A DNA stretch of 26,728 bases from a virus, in the IMG/VR virus record IMGVR_UViG_3300047546_002517, positions 1 to 26,728 of that record; one strand, given 5' to 3'. The notes under the pieces were generated by a model, which was not told where the DNA came from, did no database searches, and worked only from the letters and a program-made list of their open reading frames with translations. This document shows, one piece after another, positions 22,993 to 26,728 of the stretch. The position numbers were made by a program, and so were the translations under genes. Numbering within the stretch: the first letter of the stretch is position 1; every line of letters begins with the position of its first letter.

Positions 22993-23502
22993 ATGGCTTT
23001 TAGTATAAATGCATTCAAGTCGCTAGTAAGCACTACCGACTTTGCAAGACCAGCGTTATTCCAGGTGTTTATTTCAACACCACCTGGAGTGCCTGCTCTG
23101 ATCCCCTTCAGTCCTTTCCTAGTTCGTTCTGCCAGCCTTCCAGCTTCTAACGTTGGACAGGTAGCCATTCCTTATGGTGGTAGAACAATTAAAATTGCTG
23201 GTGAAAGAACTTATGGTGATTGGTCTACTACAGTAATGAATGATGAGGGATTCATCATCAGAAACGCAGTTGAACAATGGGTTGACATCATCAACCAAAA
23301 GACAACTAACTTCAGAGCATTTCCAAGCGAATATAAAGTTGACTTAACAGTTACTCAATATTCCAAAAAAGGACCTCCTTTGAAATTGGTTAAGCTGATT
23401 GGATGCTTCCCAACAAACATTAGTGAAATCGCTTTGGATTGGGGATCTGCTGATCAGATTGAAGAGTATAGTATTACTTGGTCTTACGACTACTGGGAAT
23501 GA
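22993..23502 (+). CDS. 19: Tail tube protein gp19
   Basis: A 169-residue homologue of T4 gp19 (163 residues), which forms the inner tube through which DNA passes. Conserved features are AFKSLVSTTDFARPALFQVF at the start, RSASLPASNVGQVAIPYGGR, IKIAGERTYGDWSTTV, and the end LDWGSADQIEEYSITWSYDY. It lies 15 nt after the sheath gene with a clear AAGGAG site and is followed by a strong hairpin, so sheath and tube probably form a transcription unit. Confidence 0.95.
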   Translation: MAFSINAFKSLVSTTDFARPALFQVFISTPPGVPALIPFSPFLVRSASLPASNVGQVAIPYGGRTIKIAGERTYGDWSTTVMNDEGFIIRNAVEQWVDIINQKTTNFRAFPSEYKVDLTVTQYSKKGPPLKLVKLIGCFPTNISEIALDWGSADQIEEYSITWSYDYWE

Positions 23503-23505
23503 AAT

Positions 23506-23529
23506 GAGGGGGAGCGTAAGCTCCTCTTC
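23506..23529 (+). terminator. Ten-base-pair hairpin with GNRA loop between tube and portal genes
   Basis: The arms 23506-23515 (GAGGGGGAGC) and 23520-23529 (GCTCCTCTTC) pair over ten base pairs with two G-U pairs, closed by the tetraloop GTAA, a stable GNRA type in RNA. The only gap between gp19 and gp20 is 43 nt. No clear U-run follows (TAATATA), so it may act as a partial terminator, an mRNA-stabilising 3' end for the abundant sheath-tube message, or a processing site. Confidence 0.7.
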
Positions 23530-23545
23530 TAATATAGGATAAAAT

Positions 23546-25066
23546 ATGGCCAGTCTTTTTGGATTTGAATTCAAACGGGTTACTCCTGAGGAGCCACCCG
23601 TTTCTTTTGCACCTCAGTCAAATGACGATGGTGCTGTTGTTGTTGCAGCTGGTGGATCGTACGGAACGTATGTAGATCTAGAAGGCACAGCAAGAACAGA
23701 AGCAGAGTTAGTTACAAGATATAGAGATATGTCTTTGACAGCTGATATAGACAGAGCTGTTGAAGAGATTGTTAACGAAGCTATCGTTCATGAGACAGAT
23801 GAGAAGATTGTTGAGCTCAACCTTAATGGTTTAGAGATTGCTGATAATATCAAAGCAGCTATCATTCAAGAATTCAACAATGTTAAGAACCTTCTAAACT
23901 TTGAAGATAAATCTTACGATATTTTTAAGAGATGGTATATTGATGGTAGATTGTACTACCATGCCATCATTGATGAAAAGAATCCTCGTCTAGGTATCAA
24001 AGAGCTCAGAAACATTGATCCAAGAAAGATCAGAAAAGTAAGAGAACAAAGAAAGAAGAAAGATCCTAGATCTGAAACAGTAGTCACTCAGGTTGCAAAA
24101 GAGTATTACATTTACAATGAAAAAGGATACAATGCTCAGGGGATAGGAAGTGGTGCAGCTGCTTACTCAGCAACAGGTGTTAAGATTGCAAAGGACTCTA
24201 TTGTTCATTGTACATCTGGATTGATGGATACAAACGGTACGATGGTTATTTCGTACCTGCATAAAGCAATCAAGCCTCTCAATCAGTTGAGAGTACTAGA
24301 AGATGCTACTGTTATCTACAGGATATCAAGAGCACCAGAGAGAAGAATATTTTATATCGATGTAGGTAATTTGCCAAAAATGAAGGCAGAACAATATCTT
24401 CGTGATATGATGGTTCGCCATAAAAACAGATTAGTATACGATGCTACTACTGGTGAAGTAAGAGATGATCGTAAGTTCATGACAATGCTAGAAGACTACT
24501 GGCTCCCACGTCGTGAAGGTGGTAAGGGTACAGAGATTACAACACTACCAGGTGGTGAGAATCTTGGTAAGATGGAAGATGTAGAATACTTCCAAAAGAA
24601 ACTATACCAATCATTAAATGTCCCAGCTACCAGATTACAAACTGAACAAACATATTCTATTGGTAGAGCAACAGAGATTACAAGAGACGAAGTTAAGTTC
24701 TCAAAATTTATCTCCAGAATGAGAGCTAAATTCTCTACATTATTTTTGAAATGTCTTGAAAAGCAGTTGGTATTAAAGGGTATTGTTACAGTCGAAGACT
24801 GGAAATCAATGTCCCAATATATAAAGTTTGATTATGCAAAAGATAATTACTATGAAGAGTTAAAAGAGACTGATGTCTTGAATTCTAGACTTCAAGTTGC
24901 ATCTCAGTTAACTCCATACGTTGGTAAGTATTATTCGCATGCTTGGATCAGATCTAACATTTTCAAACAGAGCGATGAAGATAGAGAGCAGATGGATCAG
25001 CAAATTAAAGAAGAGCTGAGCAATCAAATCTACTACCCTCCTCCACCGCCAGAACCTCAACAATAA
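23546..25066 (+). CDS. 20: Portal vertex protein gp20
   Basis: A 506-residue homologue of T4 gp20 (524 residues). It forms the dodecameric ring that nucleates head assembly, is the channel for packaging and joins the neck. Family motifs visible are TRYRDMSLTADIDRAVEEIV followed by NEAIV, FKRWYIDGRLYYHAIIDEKN, RNIDPRKIRKVREQ, and RISRAPERRIFYIDVGNLPK. The C-terminal half has LPGGENLGKMEDVEYFQKKL and NVPATRLQTEQ. It ends in a proline-rich tail (YYPPPPPEPQQ). AGGA precedes the ATG at 23546. Order and spacing match T4. Confidence 0.95.
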   Translation: MASLFGFEFKRVTPEEPPVSFAPQSNDDGAVVVAAGGSYGTYVDLEGTARTEAELVTRYRDMSLTADIDRAVEEIVNEAIVHETDEKIVELNLNGLEIADNIKAAIIQEFNNVKNLLNFEDKSYDIFKRWYIDGRLYYHAIIDEKNPRLGIKELRNIDPRKIRKVREQRKKKDPRSETVVTQVAKEYYIYNEKGYNAQGIGSGAAAYSATGVKIAKDSIVHCTSGLMDTNGTMVISYLHKAIKPLNQLRVLEDATVIYRISRAPERRIFYIDVGNLPKMKAEQYLRDMMVRHKNRLVYDATTGEVRDDRKFMTMLEDYWLPRREGGKGTEITTLPGGENLGKMEDVEYFQKKLYQSLNVPATRLQTEQTYSIGRATEITRDEVKFSKFISRMRAKFSTLFLKCLEKQLVLKGIVTVEDWKSMSQYIKFDYAKDNYYEELKETDVLNSRLQVASQLTPYVGKYYSHAWIRSNIFKQSDEDREQMDQQIKEELSNQIYYPPPPPEPQQ

Positions 25067-25069
25067 ATA
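25062..25069 (+). promoter_or_regulatory. Late promoter-like box AATAAATA before gp67
   Basis: AATAAATA overlaps the gp20 stop codon and lies 9 nt before the gp67 ATG at 25079. It differs at one position from TATAAATA. If used, the message would begin very close to or inside the ribosome binding site AGGAG (25069-25073), so its use for gp67 itself is doubtful. It could serve the downstream genes. Confidence 0.35.
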
Positions 25070-25078
25070 GGAGTATCG

Positions 25079-25312
25079 ATGGATTCTACAGTAACACAAT
25101 ATGAAGTGAGTGACCTTGTGAGATATGCTTACGAGGGGCAACCTGCCAAGATGCAGGATGTATTTAATGAACTGATGGCAGGCAGAATCTATGACTCCAT
25201 TCAGCAGAAAAAAGTCGAAGTAGCTCAGAGCTTCTTCAACAAAAATAAAGAAGAAGCAGAACTAGATTTAGACACAGAAGAAGAGGACGAAGATGGCGAA
25301 AACTCTCAATAA
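25079..25312 (+). CDS. 67: Prohead core protein gp67
   Basis: A 77-residue homologue of T4 gp67 (80 residues), a small internal core protein of the prohead that is degraded by the gp21 protease during maturation. The family pattern FNELMAGRIYDSIQQKKVEV followed by AQSFFN is present, and the C-terminus is very acidic (LDTEEEDEDGE), as usual. It lies immediately after the portal gene, as in T4, and overlaps the next gene by 20 nt. AGGAG precedes the ATG. Confidence 0.87.
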   Translation: MDSTVTQYEVSDLVRYAYEGQPAKMQDVFNELMAGRIYDSIQQKKVEVAQSFFNKNKEEAELDLDTEEEDEDGENSQ

Positions 25313-26294
25313 CATTTTGAACGGATTCACTCCTAAATCCAAAGACGAAAAGAAGTTTATGGATAAGCATATTGCTACCAAAAATAAACTTGATGATCGT
25401 GGAACACAGGATGATAAGCTGTTCAATGCAACAAACATTAACACTGTAAATCGTGAAACTGAGCACGGATACAATCCTGGAAACGACGAGAAAGTTTACG
25501 AAGAGACTGTGAAGGGTTTGCACCCAATGGCTCTACACGTAACACCGGTTAAGAAAGATGGTAGAACAAAATATCATGTTGTCAAAGTTGGTAGAGATTT
25601 AGAACAACATATCTCCAAAGGTGAACATCTAACTGATTCTGAACTAGATGATGCAACAGAAGCTGGTGCTAAGATTAAGCATGTTACTATTATCGGTAGA
25701 AACAAAATCACTGAAGATACTCTTGACGAGAAGACACTTACTCCAGCAGAGATGAAGAAACGCGAAGAAGTAGCAAAAGCTATTGAGCGTGAAAATCCAA
25801 AAATGCCTATGGCAAAGAAGATGGCGATTGCAACCGCTACTGCTAAGAAGGTTGCAGAGGAAGCAGAAGAGCTGGTGGAAGGTGAAGTTGCAGCAAAGCA
25901 ATTCCAACACTACCACAATGAATCTTCTAAGATATTAAAGAGCATTCAAAAAGGCTTGTCAGATCACTACGATAATGTGACAAGCAAAAAGAACTACAAC
26001 AAAGGTGAGCCACATTGGGGCCACGTTGGTGATATCAAAGACATTCACAGATCACTTCAAGACTTGAACGATCGCATTCTCCAACAAGGTGAATATTCAA
26101 AGCCTGTTGTTATGAATGCTATGAAAGAAGAAGTAGAGCAGCTGACAGAAGACGAAGAATTGACAAAGTTGTTGAACACTATCTACGAAAATCTATCAGA
26201 CGAAAACAAAGAGATCTTTGAGCAGATCCTTGAAGAAGATCCAGACCAGATGATCGAATTCTTAGAACAATTGGAGCTGCAAGATGGCGAGTAG
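25293..26294 (+). CDS. Putative prohead core/scaffold-like protein
   Basis: A 333-residue, strongly charged, mostly helical protein in the gp68 position between gp67 and gp21. It starts MAKTLNNILNGFTPKSKDEK. Residues about 70-145 look like a small alpha/beta domain (GLHPMALHVTPVKKDGRTKY, ISKGEHLTDSELDDA). Residues 149-190 hold a Lys/Glu/Ala helix containing LTPAEMKKREEVAKAIEREN, then KKMAIATATAKKVAEE, a motif I recall from other proteins of marine T4-like phages. Residues 200-270 include HYHNESSKILKSIQKGLSDH and a WGHVGDIKDIHRSLQDLNDR region. The end is acidic (LSDENKEIFEQILEEDPDQM). Several L/I-x-E triplets could serve as gp21 protease sites. It is much longer than T4 gp68 (141 residues). 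A core or scaffold role is inferred from context. Confidence 0.72.
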   Translation: MAKTLNNILNGFTPKSKDEKKFMDKHIATKNKLDDRGTQDDKLFNATNINTVNRETEHGYNPGNDEKVYEETVKGLHPMALHVTPVKKDGRTKYHVVKVGRDLEQHISKGEHLTDSELDDATEAGAKIKHVTIIGRNKITEDTLDEKTLTPAEMKKREEVAKAIERENPKMPMAKKMAIATATAKKVAEEAEELVEGEVAAKQFQHYHNESSKILKSIQKGLSDHYDNVTSKKNYNKGEPHWGHVGDIKDIHRSLQDLNDRILQQGEYSKPVVMNAMKEEVEQLTEDEELTKLLNTIYENLSDENKEIFEQILEEDPDQMIEFLEQLELQDGE

Positions 26295-26643
26295 AACATT
26301 AATTAACCAAAAGGGTGGCAAGTTTGTTGTCCTTTTCACATCCAATACAGAACTGCAAGTAGCATCAGCTAATTCAGGAATTGCTGGTGAGACAGTAACT
26401 GGTCTTCACATCAATCAAGTATGGTACGGATTAGATAATGGTTATTGGAAGATTGCCCGTGGCAATACAACAGTATCAAACACAATGTTGATTTCTGATA
26501 CATCTTCTTATCTTGATTTTGCTGGCTCTGGTGCAGCAATTCAAATTGATCCAGCAGCAAATGTTGTTGTTAACTGTACTTCATCTAACAGTACTTTGAT
26601 CATCGACTTCCAAAAAGTCTCATCGTACACTAGCGAGTATTAA
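26284..26643 (+). CDS. Small putative virion protein of unknown function
   Basis: A 119-residue protein overlapping the previous gene by 11 nt and ending 11 nt before gp21. It starts MASRTLINQKGGKFVVLFTS, has HINQVWYGLDNGYWKIARGN in the middle, then a beta-rich hydrophobic stretch (SYLDFAGSGAAIQIDPAANV) and ends FQKVSSYTSEY. It lacks charged helices and looks like an all-beta structural protein, unlike the core proteins on either side. I recall similar proteins in this place in marine T4-like phages, but no assigned function. A head decoration or minor capsid role is possible. No T4 counterpart is known to me at this position. Confidence 0.72.
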   Translation: MASRTLINQKGGKFVVLFTSNTELQVASANSGIAGETVTGLHINQVWYGLDNGYWKIARGNTTVSNTMLISDTSSYLDFAGSGAAIQIDPAANVVVNCTSSNSTLIIDFQKVSSYTSEY

Positions 26644-26654
26644 GAGGAACCAAA

Positions 26655-26728
26655 ATGAAATTAATGTGCGAAATTAACGAGAGCGTAAACTTTCTCGTAG
26701 AAGAAAAAGAAGGCAAGAAGCATTACTT
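26655..26728 (+). CDS. 21: Prohead core protease gp21 (5' end only)
   Basis: The window ends 24 complete codons into this gene. The visible start reads MKLMCEINESVNFLVEEKEG followed by KKHY, matching the recalled start of gp21 in marine T4-like phages (MKL, a short acidic segment, then V-x-F-(I/L)-x-E and a KK-Y turn). AAGAGGA lies 7-13 nt upstream of the ATG. gp21 cleaves scaffold and capsid proteins at head maturation and lies in this place in T4. The catalytic residues are beyond the window edge, so the call rests on position and the first 24 residues. Confidence 0.72.
   Translation, partial: MKLMCEINESVNFLVEEKEGKKHY

Noticed and set aside
1-26728. tRNA genes, integrase, attachment sites, insertion sequences
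   Set aside because: I looked in the gaps, which are nearly all under 60 nt, and found no cloverleaf-sized space, no transposase or integrase frame and no terminal inverted repeats.

Overview
The window is a late, structural segment of a T4-like contractile-tailed bacteriophage (myovirus). All convincing genes lie on the + strand, packed tightly with frequent 1-20 nt overlaps. The DNA is AT-rich. The right half follows the T4 morphogenesis order almost exactly: neck gp13, neck gp14, tail completion gp15, small terminase gp16, large terminase gp17, tail sheath gp18, tail tube gp19, portal gp20, prohead core gp67, a scaffold-like protein, a small unknown protein, then the start of prohead protease gp21. 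Protein style and order resemble marine T4-like phages (cyanophage, pelagiphage and alphaproteobacterial types) more than enteric T4. The host cannot be settled from this sequence. No tRNA, integrase, CRISPR or insertion sequence was seen.

Region 1 (1-12477) is a large fibre locus. It begins with the 3' end of a collar-type fibre gene, followed by two very long fibre genes ending in Peptidase_S74 self-cleaving chaperone domains (165-2375 and 4935-9356). Around them lie several smaller fibre or baseplate-associated proteins, a fibre with a distinct C-terminal head (9357-10964), and two small assembly-chaperone-like genes (10974-11464). These proteins are rich in Asn, Ser, Thr, Gly and Val. They share a short module of the type FIANTTGAYHTG plus INAAS, repeated within and between genes, with exact nucleotide repeats of 36-41 nt. 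The locus looks like a site of repeat-driven expansion and domain swapping.

Region 2 (11524-16551) holds a short fibre-like protein, a 1024-residue virion protein, a second small protein with a fibre-head-like C-terminus (15569-16243), and its translationally overlapping chaperone-like partner (16240-16551).

Region 3 (16560-26728) is the neck, packaging, sheath, tube, portal and prohead cluster. Perfect T4-type late promoter boxes (TATAAATA) precede gp13 and gp18, and one-mismatch versions (AATAAATA) precede gp67 and the 11524 gene. A GNRA-loop hairpin separates the tube and portal genes.

The most notable oddity is gp14. Its conserved reading frame extends 28 codons upstream of the first ATG to a well-spaced ribosome binding site facing an ATC codon, so it either uses a rare non-canonical start or carries an ATG-to-ATC change or sequence error. 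No wholly new defence or mobile system is evident. The interesting material is the repeat architecture of the fibre locus and the small unknown proteins embedded in it.
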